Assembly (NCBI RefSeq): GCF_001310635.1
Contig: NZ_BAXR01000007.1
Span: forward strand, 1 to 64,000
Origin: Bacillus sp. JCM 19034
Lineage (GTDB): Bacteria > Bacillota > Bacilli > Bacillales > Bacillaceae_D
Length of the DNA stretch: 64,000 nt
Reading direction: 5' to 3'
A model generated the notes under the pieces. The model saw nothing but the letters and a program-made list of their open reading frames with translations. It ran no database searches and had not been told where the DNA came from. Positions 35,485 through 46,865 of this stretch are shown in pieces. Position 1 is the first letter of the stretch, and each line of letters opens with the position of its first letter. Made by a program: the position numbers and the translations under genes.

Positions 35485-36659
35485 TTACACCTCTCCTTTC
35501 TTTGCACCAATAAAGTACAACACCTCTTCATATTGGCCAGACATCGCGTCTACATCACCGACCCCAGCAATATCTTGCAGTACAACTGCTTTTCCTTCTT
35601 TTCTTAATGAAGCAGCATTAGTAAACGCTTCTGCTCTCCGTTCTTTGCTAAATAAAATACATGTTTGGTTTAGCTTCGTTGTCTCACCAATTGCCTCAAT
35701 TAACAAGTCAAGGCGAATTCCAAAACCTGTCGCAGGCCCCGGTCGATCAAACTTAGCCAACAACTCATCATAACGACCACCACTGCAAAGCGGTACACCA
35801 AGGTTATTACCATAACCTTCAAACACAACACCTGTATAATAGCTCATATGCAAGACAAGATTAAAATCGAATTTCACATAATCAGCATAACCATAGCCTT
35901 CTAAAACAGTTAACAATTCTTCAAGTTGTTCAACTGCCTTAAACCCTCCATTACTTGAGACAAGCTCTTTTGCTTGTGTTAAGGTTGTTTCATTGCCTCG
36001 TAACTTTAATAAACTTAGCAAACGACGTTCGTCAATCGATGAAAGTGATAAGCCTTTTACATGTTCACGATAACCGACATAATTTTTTCATATAAATAAC
36101 GCCGCAACGTATCGGCACGCTGCTCATTTCCAACAACCTCAATTAAAAAGGCATTAACAAAGCCAACATGTCCTACGGCAACTTTAAAACGAGTAAGTCC
36201 AGCTCTCTTTAATGCGGCAATCATTAATGAAATCACTTCACCATCGGCACTTACCGTTCCATCGCCAACTAATTCAATACCTACTTGATCAAATTCAGCA
36301 GGCTTCCCCCCTTCATACTGCTGTGCACGAAAGACAGTTGATTCATATGCTAAACGCTGCGGGTAGGGCTCCCCTTTTAAACTAGAAGCAACAAGACGTG
36401 CGATTGGAGCGGTCATATCAGGACGAAGCACGAGTGTATTTCCTTGTTGATCTAATAATTTAAATAATTGTTGATCAAGTATTGCTGATTCAATACCGAC
36501 TGTTTCATAATATTCTAACGTCGGCGTTTCAATCATTTGATAGCCCCAGCTCGTCATCTCCTGCTCTAGCTGCTCACGCACGTTTTTTTTCGTAGCGTAC
36601 ATGTGTGGTAGCGTATCTCGCATTCCAATCGGCTTTTCAAACATAAATAGTTTAGACAT
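35485..36659 (-). CDS. hisZ: ATP phosphoribosyltransferase regulatory subunit HisZ (1-nt frameshift)
   Basis: HisRS-like protein without tRNA charging activity that activates HisG and carries its feedback site. It keeps HisRS-like motif 1/2 segments ([65 protein letters not shown]) and a [15 protein letters not shown] segment. The frame breaks at a T6 run (plus 36083-36088); one added base gives [17 protein letters not shown]. About 391 residues. Start ATG at 36659 with AGGA upstream. Confidence 0.93.
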
Positions 36660-36748
36660 GATTTTCCTACACACTCCCTACAAATTTTAATTTATTTTCA
36701 CAAAATCCTTTAGTTCACTAATGTGCTAACAAGTTAAAGATATTAGTT

Positions 36749-36777
36749 AGTTTACACTCTCTATTCAATAGCGTCAA
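36749..36777 (-). promoter_or_regulatory. his operon sigma-A promoter
   Basis: TTGACG (36772-36777) and TAAACT (36749-36754) with a 17-nt spacer on the minus strand, about 90 nt upstream of hisZ. The leader contains no T-box or histidine-rich leader peptide that I can recognise. Confidence 0.7.
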
Positions 36778-36819
36778 CATGAAACAATGAAAAACATTCT
36801 GAATTTTCTTTTTGATGCC

Positions 36820-36857
36820 AAAAAACCGCCAAAACATAGTTAAACTTGTTTTCGCGG
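36820..36857 (-). terminator. Terminator after the hprK-lgt-ppaX-acetyltransferase operon
   Basis: CCGC.AAAACA pairs with TGTTTT.GCGG across one G.G mismatch and is followed by T6 on the minus strand, 18 nt after the acetyltransferase gene. Confidence 0.83.
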
Positions 36858-36874
36858 CTTTAAGTAATTTTCTA

Positions 36875-37378
36875 TTAACTTTTTTCATCCTTTTTTATTT
36901 CTTGAATCATTTGCATCGGATTCCCACCAACAAATGTATTTGCCGGAACATCTTTATGAACAAGCGTCCCTGCTGAAACGATTGCACCGTCACCAATTGT
37001 AACACCAGGAAGAATCGTTGTATTTGCACCAATCATCACACGATCACCGATGATCACATCACCCAAACGATATTCTTCAATTAAATATTCATGAGCAAGA
37101 ATCGTCGTATTATATCCGATAATGGAATTGCTCCCGATTTTTATTCGTTCAGGAAACATCACATCCATCATGACCATTAGTGCTACTGACGTCTCATCTC
37201 CGATTTTCATCCTCAGCAAATGACGATACATCCAATTTTTCAATGTCAATATTGGCGTATAGCGTGCAATTTGGATTACGATAAAATTTTTAACCACTTT
37301 CAAAAACGGAACCGTTTTATACACATGCCAAAGTGAATTTGCCGATTTTACTGGATAACGTTCTGTTTTGCGACTCAC
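36875..37378 (-). CDS. Hexapeptide-repeat acyltransferase (YvoF-like)
   Basis: 167-residue left-handed beta-helix acetyltransferase. Hexapeptide repeats run through IKIGSNSIIGYNTTILAHEYL and DVIIGDRVMIGANTTILPGVTIGDGAIVSAGTLVHKDVPANTFVGGNP. The acceptor is unknown; the family includes maltose/galactoside and cell-surface sugar acetyltransferases. GTG start overlaps the ppaX stop (GTGA), so it is the last gene of hprK-lgt-ppaX. Confidence 0.88.
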   Translation of the reverse strand: MSRKTERYPVKSANSLWHVYKTVPFLKVVKNFIVIQIARYTPILTLKNWMYRHLLRMKIGDETSVALMVMMDVMFPERIKIGSNSIIGYNTTILAHEYLIEEYRLGDVIIGDRVMIGANTTILPGVTIGDGAIVSAGTLVHKDVPANTFVGGNPMQMIQEIKKDEKS

Positions 37379-38025
37379 CCACGCTCAGCTCCAACAATTG
37401 ATAATAGCTCAGACATGTCATCGATTATATAATCTGCCTGAAAGCTTTTTACTTTCTCAATCCCTTTTATGGACCAAGCAACAGCAGCTGTAGGGATACC
37501 GAGATTTTTGCCTGCAAGAATGTCAGAGTGACTATCGCCAACCATAAGTGCTGATTCCTTTTTAGAACGTAATTGCTCAAGTGCTATTTCTAGTGGTTCA
37601 GGATCTGGCTTTGCTCTTTTGACATCATCTAGTCCGATAACAGGTTCAAAAAATGCATCAAGCCCTGTCAGCTTTAATCCCATCATCGCTGTTTTACGAA
37701 TTTTTGTTGTAACGATCGCAAGCTTGTAGCCTTGCTCATGCAACGTTTGAATCGTCTCAAAAACGCCTTCATACTCCGTAACAAGCTGATCATGCATTTC
37801 ATGGTTAAACGTACGATAATGAGTAACCATTTCTTCAACCAGATCTGAATCAACTGAGCGAAAACTATCTACTAACGGAGGACCGATAAATTCAATTACC
37901 TTTTCACGATTAAATTGTCCAGGTCGAAAGTGTTCTAGTGTGTGCAAGAAAGATTCAATGATTAATTCATTTGTATTTATTAATGTTCCATCTAAATCAA
38001 ACAATATCGTATCAATCGTTTTCAT
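37375..38025 (-). CDS. ppaX: Pyrophosphatase PpaX (HAD superfamily)
   Basis: 216-residue haloacid dehalogenase-type phosphatase that removes the pyrophosphate formed when HPr kinase/phosphorylase dephosphorylates P-Ser-HPr. HAD motif I is TILFDLDGTLINTN, motif II lies in IVTTKIRKTA, and the acidic motif IV is MVGDSHSDILAG. Co-transcription with hprK and lgt is the reason for preferring PpaX over a general phosphoglycolate phosphatase. Confidence 0.92.
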   Translation of the reverse strand: MKTIDTILFDLDGTLINTNELIIESFLHTLEHFRPGQFNREKVIEFIGPPLVDSFRSVDSDLVEEMVTHYRTFNHEMHDQLVTEYEGVFETIQTLHEQGYKLAIVTTKIRKTAMMGLKLTGLDAFFEPVIGLDDVKRAKPDPEPLEIALEQLRSKKESALMVGDSHSDILAGKNLGIPTAAVAWSIKGIEKVKSFQADYIIDDMSELLSIVGAERG

Positions 38026-38053
38026 GATATATTCCTTTCATCAGGTGAATCCA

Positions 38054-38905
38054 TTATTTTTTCTTCTTTTTCTTTCTTTTCTTTTCAGGCTCTGGCAACG
38101 CAGGATCATGATAACGGGGCGTATTAGGCGTTATCCGACGATAAATCAACATCGCAATTGCCCCAATAACAAGAATGACCGATATAATTTGTGCTGTTTT
38201 TAGTCCTCCTACTAGAAGGTAATCAAGACGAATCCCTTCAATGAAGAAACGGCCAACTGAGTACCAGATAACGTATGTAAAGAAGATTTCCCCTTGCCTT
38301 AAATTGAAACGCCTTAATGAAAGTAGAAGAATTACCCCTATAAGATTCCAGATCGATTCATATAGAAATGCTGGATGATAGTATGTTCCACCAATGTACA
38401 TTTGATTAATAATAAATTCAGGTAGAAAAAGTCCTTCTAAAAATTCCCTAGTTACTTCGGCACCGTATACTTCTTGATTCATAAAGTTTCCCCAGCGACC
38501 GATTGCTTGGCCTAATAGAATACTTGGAGCAGCGACGTCCGTTAATTGCCAAAAAGAAAGATTATGTCGCTTCGCAAACCAATACCCAGTCAAAACCGCC
38601 CCGATTAACGCTCCATGAATCGCAATGCCACCTTCCCAAATTTTGAAGACATCAACAGGATTGTCTGCAAATTGTTCCCAGCGAAAAATAACATAGTAAG
38701 CTCGTGCCGATATGATCGCAATCGGAATAGCAAACAAGAGCAAATCCGCAAACGTATCTTTTGGCATTCCACGTCTTACCGCTTCCCTAGAAGCTATAAT
38801 ATAGCCAAATAAGACGCCAAGCCCAATAATCACACCATACCAGTAGATTGTAAATGGCCCTAATTCCAAAAAGACACGGTTTAACGGTTCAATCTGTTCC
38901 TCCAC
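38054..38905 (-). CDS. lgt: Prolipoprotein diacylglyceryl transferase
   Basis: Membrane enzyme that transfers diacylglycerol to the lipobox cysteine; substrates in this window include the GerC protein and cytochrome c551. The 283-residue product has several transmembrane helices and the Lgt signature [13 protein letters not shown], with [12 protein letters not shown] upstream. The C-terminus ends in a run of lysines. GTG start with GGGGAG upstream. It lies 15 nt after hprK. Confidence 0.95.
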   Translation of the reverse strand: MEEQIEPLNRVFLELGPFTIYWYGVIIGLGVLFGYIIASREAVRRGMPKDTFADLLLFAIPIAIISARAYYVIFRWEQFADNPVDVFKIWEGGIAIHGALIGAVLTGYWFAKRHNLSFWQLTDVAAPSILLGQAIGRWGNFMNQEVYGAEVTREFLEGLFLPEFIINQMYIGGTYYHPAFLYESIWNLIGVILLLSLRRFNLRQGEIFFTYVIWYSVGRFFIEGIRLDYLLVGGLKTAQIISVILVIGAIAMLIYRRITPNTPRYHDPALPEPEKKRKKKKKK

Positions 38906-38920
38906 CTAACTCACTCCCCT

Positions 38921-39859
38921 TTAATTGAAATCGTCATATTCTCCATCTTCAATGACATTTGATAATCGTTGTGTAAATTCCTTCGCTGCATCATACCCTA
39001 AACGCTTTAATCTGAAGTTCATTGCAGCTACTTCAATAATAACCGCTAAGTTTCGTCCAGGTCTAACCGGAATCGTTAATTTTGTAATTTCTGTATCAAT
39101 TATTTTCATTTTTTCTTCATCTAATCCTAGTCGGTCATAGGCTTTCTTTTGATCCCAAAGTTCTAGATTAACACAAAGAACAATTCGTTTATGCGGTCTG
39201 ACAGCTCCTGCACCAAATAGTGTCATGACATTAATAATCCCTAGCCCACGGATTTCCAACAAATGTTGAATTAAATCTGGAGAGCTTCCAATCAATGTAC
39301 CTTCCGTATTTTGACGGATTTCCACAGAATCATCTGCTACTAAACGATGGCCTCGACGGACAAGGTCTAATGCAGCTTCACTTTTACCTACGCCACTGTT
39401 ACCAGTAATTAATACACCAACACCATAAATATCGACCAATACACCGTGAATAGCCGTAGTTGGAGCTAAGCAGCTTTCAAGATATGTAGTCAATGTACTA
39501 CTTAATCGTGTCGTCGATAGTGCCGAACGAAGAAGGGGCATACCAACCTTTTCTGCTTCATCAATTAACTCTTGAGGTGGTTCCAATCCACGCGAGATGA
39601 TAATACCAGGTGTATCATATGTACAAAGCTTGTCCATCCGCTCTTTCTTGACTGTAGAATCCATATGTTCAAGAAACGTTAGCTCAGTACGTCCGAGTAA
39701 CTGTAACCGTTTAACAGGGTAAAAATTAAAATAACCAGCAATTTCAATTCCTGGGCGTGATAGGTCACTTGTTGTAATTTTTCGATGAATCCCTTCTTCA
39801 CCGGCCAATATCTCTAAATTAAATTCTTCAACAATATCTTTAATTGTTACCTTATCCAT
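38921..39859 (-). CDS. hprK: HPr(Ser) kinase/phosphorylase
   Basis: Bifunctional sensor enzyme of carbon catabolite control; phosphorylates Ser46 of HPr and Crh. 312 residues. The P-loop is [18 protein letters not shown], with a following histidine/aspartate region [14 protein letters not shown], and the HprK signature is [17 protein letters not shown]. The N-terminal domain begins [20 protein letters not shown]. It heads the hprK-lgt-ppaX-yvoF operon. Confidence 0.96.
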   Translation of the reverse strand: MDKVTIKDIVEEFNLEILAGEEGIHRKITTSDLSRPGIEIAGYFNFYPVKRLQLLGRTELTFLEHMDSTVKKERMDKLCTYDTPGIIISRGLEPPQELIDEAEKVGMPLLRSALSTTRLSSTLTTYLESCLAPTTAIHGVLVDIYGVGVLITGNSGVGKSEAALDLVRRGHRLVADDSVEIRQNTEGTLIGSSPDLIQHLLEIRGLGIINVMTLFGAGAVRPHKRIVLCVNLELWDQKKAYDRLGLDEEKMKIIDTEITKLTIPVRPGRNLAVIIEVAAMNFRLKRLGYDAAKEFTQRLSNVIEDGEYDDFN

Positions 39860-40055
39860 TACGCAATCCCACCTTTATGTTTCTAGTCAAGTTGTCAGCA
39901 AATGCCTCGATTTTGCTTCAAGCTTATAGACTTACTAACATTTATGCCATCGTTTTATTCCATCTACTCTTTTTACATTCTAGCATGTTCAATCTCTTAT
40001 CGCTATGGCTGATACTTCTGATCATCGTTTCAATTTATGTAAGTGATAATAGTTT

Positions 40056-40097
40056 AGAGGGTACTGAAAAAGAAATGAACCTTTTCCAGTACCCTCT
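40056..40097 (-). terminator. Hairpin between yvlD and hprK
   Basis: AGAGGGTACTG.AAAAG pairs with its complement with one mismatch across an 8-nt loop, 11 nt after the yvlD stop. The T tract is modest on either strand. Confidence 0.68.
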
Positions 40098-40108
40098 TTA
40101 ACATTATA

Positions 40109-40462
40109 TTATTTTCTTTTTTTCTTTATTGGCTTCACAATAACGGTTTGAGCTAGTGCGATCAGGATCGCTGCAAGAACAGCTGTGAAAAATCCATCAA
40201 TGATAAAAGCGTCTCCCATTAACGAAGCTGTAAGCATAAGTGTTAAGGCACTTATAATAAATAGAAATAGACCTAAAGAGAGGATCGTTATCGGTAGTGT
40301 TAAAACAATTAAAATGGGACGTACTATCATATTAACAATTGATAATAGTAAGCTTGCTAATACAGCTGCTCCGAAGCTCGCTATTTCGAAACCTGAAAAT
40401 AGATAAGCAATTCCCATTAAAACTAGGGCATTTAGTATTAACCCAACTATCCACCGTATCAC
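40109..40462 (-). CDS. yvlD: YvlD-family four-TM membrane protein (phage holin 4 superfamily-like)
   Basis: 117 residues with four closely spaced transmembrane segments (IVGLILNALVLMGIAYLFSGF, AVLASLLLSIVNMIVRPILIVL, ITILSLGLFLFIISALTLML, FFTAVLAAILIALAQTVIV) and a KPIKKKRK tail. The NMIVRPIL motif is typical of the DUF/PF04020 family. In B. subtilis the yvl genes belong to the cell-envelope stress (sigma-W) regulon. The gene is 4 nt after the PspC-like gene. Confidence 0.88.
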   Translation of the reverse strand: MIRWIVGLILNALVLMGIAYLFSGFEIASFGAAVLASLLLSIVNMIVRPILIVLTLPITILSLGLFLFIISALTLMLTASLMGDAFIIDGFFTAVLAAILIALAQTVIVKPIKKKRK

Positions 40463-40465
40463 TTT

Positions 40466-40681
40466 TTATGACACATCCTCTTCATTAGGAATAATAAAGG
40501 TTCCGATAATGTACGCTAACAATAAAGGAAAACCAGTAGAAATAAAAAACAATACAACCATAATAATACGTACAATCGTTGCATCTACATTAAAATAATC
40601 AGCGAGACCTCCGCAAATACCTGCTAGCTTACGATCATACTGTGAACGATATAATTTTTTTGTTTTTGTCATTTTTAACAC
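40466..40681 (-). CDS. yvlC: PspC-domain protein (YvlC)
   Basis: A 71-residue protein consisting of one PspC domain: YRSQYDRKLAGICGGLADYFNVDATIVRI followed by a membrane helix (VVLFFISTGFPLLLAYIIGTFII) and NEEDVS. PspC domains take part in envelope stress sensing. It lies 6 nt after yvlB and 4 nt before yvlD. Confidence 0.92.
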   Translation of the reverse strand: MLKMTKTKKLYRSQYDRKLAGICGGLADYFNVDATIVRIIMVVLFFISTGFPLLLAYIIGTFIIPNEEDVS

Positions 40682-40687
40682 CTCTGC

Positions 40688-41791
40688 TTACTTATCTTTT
40701 ACGATAATAGAACCAGTATTTGTTAGAGCATTTATTTTAATACGAGGGGATGATTGTTGATTCCCAACAAACGTTAACTGTTTTTGAGCAAATTCTTTCT
40801 TTTCCTCCAACTTATCATGATCATACATACTAACAGAAAAACCCCCAACGTTTGTTTTGAGTTTCCCTTCGATACGCAGGCTTTTCGGAACTGCAATATG
40901 AATGCTTCCTGTAGCTGCTTTTAAATCAGCATAGCTAGATTCACTTAGTTCCTGAACATCATACGTGATAGAACCATTTACCGATTCTGCATCTAAATCT
41001 TGTACGTTCCCATCAACTGTAATCGCACCATTTAATGTCTTAACATCAATAAGCTCTGCATTTGCTTGAACTAATTCAATTGCACCGTTAACCGTTTCAG
41101 CAATGACTTTTTTCGCTTTTACTTCTGTCAGCTTTAACGATCCATTCATTGCATTCACATCAAACGTATCGACGTTTATCTTTTCCCCATTAATTTGACC
41201 GTTAAACGTATAAAGCTTAACATGTGAGAAAGATTGTTTTGGCACATAAATCGTCGCATGTACTTTCATTGATTTTGTTTTCGTATGGAATAGCATACGT
41301 TGGTCAGATAGGCGGAACGAGCATTCATCTAAGAAGATTCGACGCGCCTCTTCTAAATCCTTGGCACGATATACTTTTGCAGTACATTCAACACGAATAT
41401 CTTGTTCATCCCATGGTTTAAACGTTATCGAGCCATTTTCTAATGAAACATCAATCGCTGTTGGAGAGTGATCGCGATGCTGAAAAATATGATCGACATC
41501 AAACGAAGAACCGAAGTTGAAATCAAGGTCAACATCTTTAATTTTTTGAATCGCACTATCGATAAATGTTGTAAATAAATTCGTAGTTGACGTTCTTGTA
41601 TGTCGAGCCCGTTCTCTATACGAGTCGCCTTCATCCCAGTTCACCTTCGTTGAGATTTCATGATGCTTTTCTTTATGGTCTGTCTCCTGATGATGCTCGT
41701 TTTTCTCGATTACCTCTAGTAGCCTCACACCTTCTTCAGCAGTAATCTTTCCATCCTCAATCATCTTCAAGATCATTTTACGCTCTTCCAT
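40688..41791 (-). CDS. yvlB: YvlB-like DUF4097 protein with SHOCT-like N-terminus
   Basis: 367 residues. The first 30 (MILKMIEDGKITAEEGVRLLEVIE) form a SHOCT-like helical hairpin. After a charged linker rich in histidine comes a right-handed beta-helix-like DUF4097 domain with repeated turns such as VNGAIELVQANAELIDVKTLNGAITVDGNVQDLDAESVNGSITYD. No signal peptide or membrane segment is seen. First gene of the yvlBCD unit; role in envelope stress inferred from neighbours. Confidence 0.87.
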   Translation of the reverse strand: MEERKMILKMIEDGKITAEEGVRLLEVIEKNEHHQETDHKEKHHEISTKVNWDEGDSYRERARHTRTSTTNLFTTFIDSAIQKIKDVDLDFNFGSSFDVDHIFQHRDHSPTAIDVSLENGSITFKPWDEQDIRVECTAKVYRAKDLEEARRIFLDECSFRLSDQRMLFHTKTKSMKVHATIYVPKQSFSHVKLYTFNGQINGEKINVDTFDVNAMNGSLKLTEVKAKKVIAETVNGAIELVQANAELIDVKTLNGAITVDGNVQDLDAESVNGSITYDVQELSESSYADLKAATGSIHIAVPKSLRIEGKLKTNVGGFSVSMYDHDKLEEKKEFAQKQLTFVGNQQSSPRIKINALTNTGSIIVKDK

Positions 41792-41892
41792 TACCTATCC
41801 CTCCTAAAACTAGTTAGTAAGAAATACATGCATCTAGCAAAACGTCCCGAATCGTTTCGTTTCCAAAAGACTTTATGTTCGGGTTTTACCTT

Positions 41893-44754
41893 TTACACAT
41901 TCTCCATAATTCTCTCTTCCATTCTTTTACGATCTCGTTCTAGGATAGGTTTCAAATATTTCCCCGTATAAGACTCTTTTACTTCAGCTACCTCTTCTGG
42001 TGTTCCTTCTGCTACAATTTGGCCACCTTTATCCCCACCTTCAGGACCGAGGTCTATAATATGATCTACCGTCTTAATAACATCTAAATTATGTTCAATT
42101 ACTAGGACTGTGTCACCATTTCCCACAAGTCGTTGCAAGACATTTAATAAGCGGTCGATATCATCAACATGTAAACCAGTTGTCGGTTCATCAAGAATAT
42201 AGAGTGTTTTACCTGTAGCACGTTTATGCAGTTGAGAAGCTAGCTTCACTCGTTGTGCTTCCCCACCCGATAATGTTGTGGCAGCCTGTCCTAGCTTAAT
42301 ATACCCTAATCCAACATCAAGCAGCGTTTGAATTTTTCGATTGATTTTAGGTATATTCTCAAAAAAGACTAAGCTTTCTTCTACTGTCATATCAAGGACA
42401 TCGGCAATTGTCTTCCCTTTATACGTTATTTCTAGTGTTTCACGATTATACCTTTTTCCCTCACAGACTTCACAAGGAACATACACATCCGGTAAGAAAT
42501 GCATTTCGATTTTAATAATTCCATCTCCACGACAAGCTTCACAACGCCCACCTTTCACGTTAAAGCTAAATCGACCTTTTTTATAGCCTCTAACTTTCGC
42601 TTCATTTGTCATTGCGTACACATCACGAATATCATCAAAAACACCAGTATATGTCGCAGGATTTGATCGTGGAGTTCTGCCAATTGGCGATTGGTCGATA
42701 TCTATTACTTTATCAATTTCCTCTAAGCCTGTTATTTCCTTATGTGCACCAGGCTTTTCTTTCGCCCGGTGAAGTTTCTGTGCTAATGCCTTATGAACAA
42801 TACCATTGATAAGCGTACTTTTACCAGACCCAGAAACTCCCGTAACAGCTGTAAACACACCAAGTGGAAAAGTCACAGTTACGTTTTTTAAATTATTTTC
42901 ACTCGCTTTTTTCACGGTGAAGGAACGCCCTTCACTTTTTCGGCGTTCATGAGGAACTGCAATAAACTTCTTGCCTGACAAATATTGTCCTGTTAGCGAC
43001 TGTTCGTTCGCCATAATTTCTTTCGGAGTACCTTGAGCGGTAATATGGCCGCCATGTATCCCCGCACCAGGACCAATATCAATTAAGTAATCAGCAGCAA
43101 GCATCGTGTCTTCATCATGCTCAACAACAATTAATGTATTTCCTAAATTCCGCATATGCTCAAGCGTTTGAATTAAGCGGTCATTATCTCGCTGATGCAA
43201 ACCAATGGAAGGCTCATCTAATATATAGAGGACACCCATTAACGATGAACCAATTTGCGTTGCCAGCCGTATACGCTGTGCTTCTCCGCCGGATAACGTA
43301 CCTGCAGCACGATCTAAGGAAAGATAATCTAAGCCTACATTTATCAAAAAGCCTAAACGATCATTGATTTCCTTTAAAATTAAACGAGCAATCGCATAAT
43401 CCTTTTCACTTAACTGCAAATCCTCAAAGAATACTTTCGCATCCTTAACCGATAATGCTGCTATTTCTCCGAGATGGGATCCACCTACAAAAACAGCACG
43501 TGCTTCTTTTTTAAGCCTGTAGCCTTTACATGTAGGGCATTTCTTCTGTGCCATATACGCTTCCATTTGTTCACGAACATAATCTGAGCTTGTTTCATGA
43601 TAGCGTCGACTAATGTTATGAATAACACCTTCAAAGAAAATCTCATTTTCCCGAACTTGTCCAAACTCATTTTCATAACGAAAATAGATACGTTCGGAAC
43701 CACTTCCGTATAATATTTTATCGAGTTGAGCTTGTGGAAGCTGATCAATAGGTGTATCCATATCAACTTGATAATGTGTACAAACCGCTTCTAAAAGCTT
43801 CGGATAATATTGCGAACTCGTCGGTTCCCAAGCAACAATGGCCCCTTCTCGTAATGATTTCGAACGATCAGGTATAACGAGATCCATATCAACCTCTAAT
43901 TTAGAACCCAAACCATCACAAGTTGGACAAGCACCATATGGACTATTGAACGAAAACATTCGAGGCTCTAGCTCCGGTATCGAAAAACCACACTCAGGAC
44001 AAGCGTGATGTTGGCTGAATAATAATTCTTCCTCACCAATAACATCAACAAGTACCCGGCCATCCGCTAATGAAAGGGCTGTTTCAATAGAATCAGCTAA
44101 CCTTGTTTCAATTCCTTCCTTCATGACTACCCGATCAATTACGACTTCAATGTTATGTTTTTTATTCTTTTCGAGCTTCACATCTTCTGAGACTTCATAC
44201 ATCTCACCATTAATCCGCATCCGTACAAAGCCTTGCTTTTTAATATCTTCAAACACTTTAGCATGGGATCCTTTTCGACCTGAAACTAGTGGGGAAAGTA
44301 TTTGCATTTTCGTACGTTCTGGGTATTCTTTTAAACGATCAACCATTTGTTGAATAGTTTGTGATGTAATTTCAATCCCATGCTTTGGACATACTGGCTT
44401 ACCAATCCGAGCATAAAGCAAACGCAAATAGTCAAAAATTTCAGTAACCGTTCCAACTGTTGAACGTGGGTTACGGCTTGTTGTCTTTTGATCAATTGAT
44501 ATCGCAGGAGACAATCCTTCAATTGCGTCAACATCAGGCTTATCCATTTGTCCTAAAAATTGCCGAGCATAAGCCGATAGCGATTCGACATACCGTCTTT
44601 GTCCTTCAGCATAAATTGTATCAAATGCTAATGATGACTTACCTGAACCAGATAACCCGGTTAAGACAACAAGTTTATCGCGTGGAATTGTAACGTCTAT
44701 ATTTTTCAAATTGTGTGAACGTGCACCTTTAACAACGATTTCCTCTAAAGCCAC
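41893..44754 (-). CDS. uvrA: Excinuclease ABC subunit A
   Basis: Damage-recognition ATPase of nucleotide excision repair. The 953-residue protein is intact. It has two ABC modules: Walker [21 protein letters not shown] and [16 protein letters not shown], signatures [16 protein letters not shown] and [15 protein letters not shown], and zinc modules CPECGF...CPTCDG and CEACRGDG...CEVCEGKRY. It follows uvrB by 6 nt and shares its LexA-controlled promoter. Confidence 0.97.
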   Translation of the reverse strand: MALEEIVVKGARSHNLKNIDVTIPRDKLVVLTGLSGSGKSSLAFDTIYAEGQRRYVESLSAYARQFLGQMDKPDVDAIEGLSPAISIDQKTTSRNPRSTVGTVTEIFDYLRLLYARIGKPVCPKHGIEITSQTIQQMVDRLKEYPERTKMQILSPLVSGRKGSHAKVFEDIKKQGFVRMRINGEMYEVSEDVKLEKNKKHNIEVVIDRVVMKEGIETRLADSIETALSLADGRVLVDVIGEEELLFSQHHACPECGFSIPELEPRMFSFNSPYGACPTCDGLGSKLEVDMDLVIPDRSKSLREGAIVAWEPTSSQYYPKLLEAVCTHYQVDMDTPIDQLPQAQLDKILYGSGSERIYFRYENEFGQVRENEIFFEGVIHNISRRYHETSSDYVREQMEAYMAQKKCPTCKGYRLKKEARAVFVGGSHLGEIAALSVKDAKVFFEDLQLSEKDYAIARLILKEINDRLGFLINVGLDYLSLDRAAGTLSGGEAQRIRLATQIGSSLMGVLYILDEPSIGLHQRDNDRLIQTLEHMRNLGNTLIVVEHDEDTMLAADYLIDIGPGAGIHGGHITAQGTPKEIMANEQSLTGQYLSGKKFIAVPHERRKSEGRSFTVKKASENNLKNVTVTFPLGVFTAVTGVSGSGKSTLINGIVHKALAQKLHRAKEKPGAHKEITGLEEIDKVIDIDQSPIGRTPRSNPATYTGVFDDIRDVYAMTNEAKVRGYKKGRFSFNVKGGRCEACRGDGIIKIEMHFLPDVYVPCEVCEGKRYNRETLEITYKGKTIADVLDMTVEESLVFFENIPKINRKIQTLLDVGLGYIKLGQAATTLSGGEAQRVKLASQLHKRATGKTLYILDEPTTGLHVDDIDRLLNVLQRLVGNGDTVLVIEHNLDVIKTVDHIIDLGPEGGDKGGQIVAEGTPEEVAEVKESYTGKYLKPILERDRKRMEERIMENV

Positions 44755-44760
44755 TACACA

Positions 44761-46735
44761 TCACCCTTCTGCCTTTAATTCTAATATTAGATCACGAAGC
44801 TCCGCTGCACGTTCAAAGTTTAGCTCACGTGCGGCATGTTTCATTTCTTGTTCCATACGTTCAAGCATCGCTGCTTTTTCCTTCTTATTAAGTTTCGTTT
44901 TCGGTGCACTATAATTTTCATCAGTTGATTCTGCAACATTCGTAGCTTGAATTACTTCAGGGATTTTCTTCTGGATTGTTTTCGGTGTAATTCCATATTG
45001 TTTATTATGTTCCTCTTGCATTGTACGACGACGTTTCGTTTCATCAAGGGCCAATTTCATCGAGTGTGTAATCTTATCGGCATACATGATAACGTGACCG
45101 TTAGCGTTTCTAGCCGCACGTCCAATTGTTTGAATAAGTGATCGTTCTGACCGTAAGAACCCTTCCTTATCTGCATCAAGAATCGCTACTAAAGAAACTT
45201 CAGGAATATCAAGTCCTTCACGCAATAAGTTAATTCCAACTAATACATCGAACGTTCCCTTCCGTAGCTGTCGAATGATCTCAATTCGTTCAAGTGTTTT
45301 TATTTCTGAATGTAAGTACCGAACTCGAATGCCGATTTCCTTTAAATAGTCAGTTAAATCCTCTGACATTTTCTTCGTCAATGTCGTGATGAGTACTCGT
45401 TCGTTGCTATTGACGCGTTCATGGATTTCACCAATCAAATCATCAATCTGACCTTCAATTGGTCGTACATCAATCGTTGGATCAAGCAAACCTGTAGGAC
45501 GAATAATTTGCTCGACCATTTCAGGTGTATGCTCTATTTCATAAGGGCCTGGAGTTGCCGACACATAGACGGCTTGATGTACTTTCTTTTCAAATTCCTC
45601 AAATTTCAGCGGGCGGTTATCAAGTGCAGACGGAAGGCGGAAGCATGGTTCACTAACACCTCTTTACGTGCTCGGTCACCATTGTACATTCCGCGAACTT
45701 GTGGCAATGTCACATGTGATTCATCAATAATTAACAAGAAATCATCAGGAAAGAAATCTAACAACGTATACGGGGTTGCTCCAGCTTCACGTAACGTTAA
45801 ATGACGGGAATAGTTTTCAATTCCAGAACAAAACCCCATCTCACTCATCATCTCAATATCGTAACGAGTGCGTTGTTCTAGGCGCTGTGCTTCTAAAAGC
45901 TTCCCTTCTTTCTGTAATAAATCAAGCTGCTCTTTTAATTCAATTTCAATATTAGCTATTGCTTTCTTCATCTTCTCTTCACGCGTAACAAAGTGAGAAG
46001 CTGGGAAAATGGCTACATGAGTTCTCTCCCCTTTTATTTCGCCTGTTAAACCGTCCACTTCTGTAATTCGATCGATTTCATCACCGAAGAATTCAATACG
46101 TATACATTGTTCATCTCTAGATGCTGGAAAAATTTCTACAACATCTCCTCTAACGCGAAATGTTCCGCGAATAAAATTGATATCATTGCGATCATATTGA
46201 ATATCCACAAGCTGACGTAGCAATTCATTTCGCTCAATTTCCATACCAACGCGAAGTGAAACAACTAAATCACGATATTCTTCCGGTGAACCTAAACCAT
46301 AAATACAAGATACACTGGCAATAATAATGACATCATTACGCTCAAATAAGGCACTAGTTGCAGAGTGTCTTAGCTTATCAATTTCATCATTTATACTCGC
46401 ATCCTTTTCGATATACGTATCTGAGCTTGGAACATATGCTTCAGGTTGATAATAATCATAATAACTTACAAAATACTCGACTGCATTGTTCGGGAAAAAC
46501 TCTTTAAACTCACTATAAAGCTGACCAGCTAACGTTTTATTATGTGCCATCACCAACGTTGGTTTATTTACTTGTTGAATAACATTAGACATCGTAAACG
46601 TCTTTCCTGTTCCCGTTGCCCCTAATAATGTTTGATGCTTTTCATTACGTTTAATTCCAGCGACAATTTTCTCAATTGCCTGAGGCTGATCACCTTCAGC
46701 TGATAAGGTGAAACTAATTCAAATGATTGACTCAT
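44761..46735 (-). CDS. uvrB: Excinuclease ABC subunit B (two 1-nt deletions)
   Basis: Helicase-like subunit that verifies damage and loads UvrC. Walker A is [13 protein letters not shown], the beta-hairpin region is [21 protein letters not shown], and the helicase motifs include [20 protein letters not shown] and QTIGRAARN. The C-terminal UVR domain is [22 protein letters not shown]. The frame breaks near 46699 (SPYQPEGDQPQ restored) and near 45643 ([20 protein letters not shown] restored); corrected length 658. AGGAGG precedes the ATG at 46735. Confidence 0.95.
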
Positions 46736-46819
46736 ATCGAACTTCCTCCTTCCGAGCATCACAATCATCTTTTCCATTTTATCTTTATTGAACCGATTTT
46801 TAAGTTACTATACCTCACC

Positions 46820-46848
46820 ATTATAGAACAGGCGTTCTTCATATGCAA
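46820..46848 (-). promoter_or_regulatory. uvrBA promoter with LexA (DinR) box
   Basis: TTGCAT (46843-46848) and TATAAT (46820-46825) are 17 nt apart on the minus strand. The spacer holds GAAC-N4-GTTC (46826-46837), the core of the Bacillus SOS box. LexA bound there would cover the promoter, so uvrBA should be DNA-damage inducible. Confidence 0.9.
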
Positions 46849-46865
46849 AAGAAAATGAATTACTT

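Noticed and set aside
36660-36771. T-box or leader-peptide control of the his operon
   Set aside because: The leader is only about 90 nt and lacks the T-box AGGGUGGNACCGCG element, and there is no histidine-codon run.
41830-41870. Sigma-W promoter upstream of yvlB (GGAAAC...CGTT)
   Set aside because: The spacing between AAC and CGT is 14 nt instead of the usual 16-17 and the -35 is imperfect, so I do not list it although the genes are of the envelope-stress type.
42341-44693. Several open frames antisense to uvrA
   Set aside because: Coding-strand shadows of a full-length conserved gene; none has initiation signals or recognisable domains.
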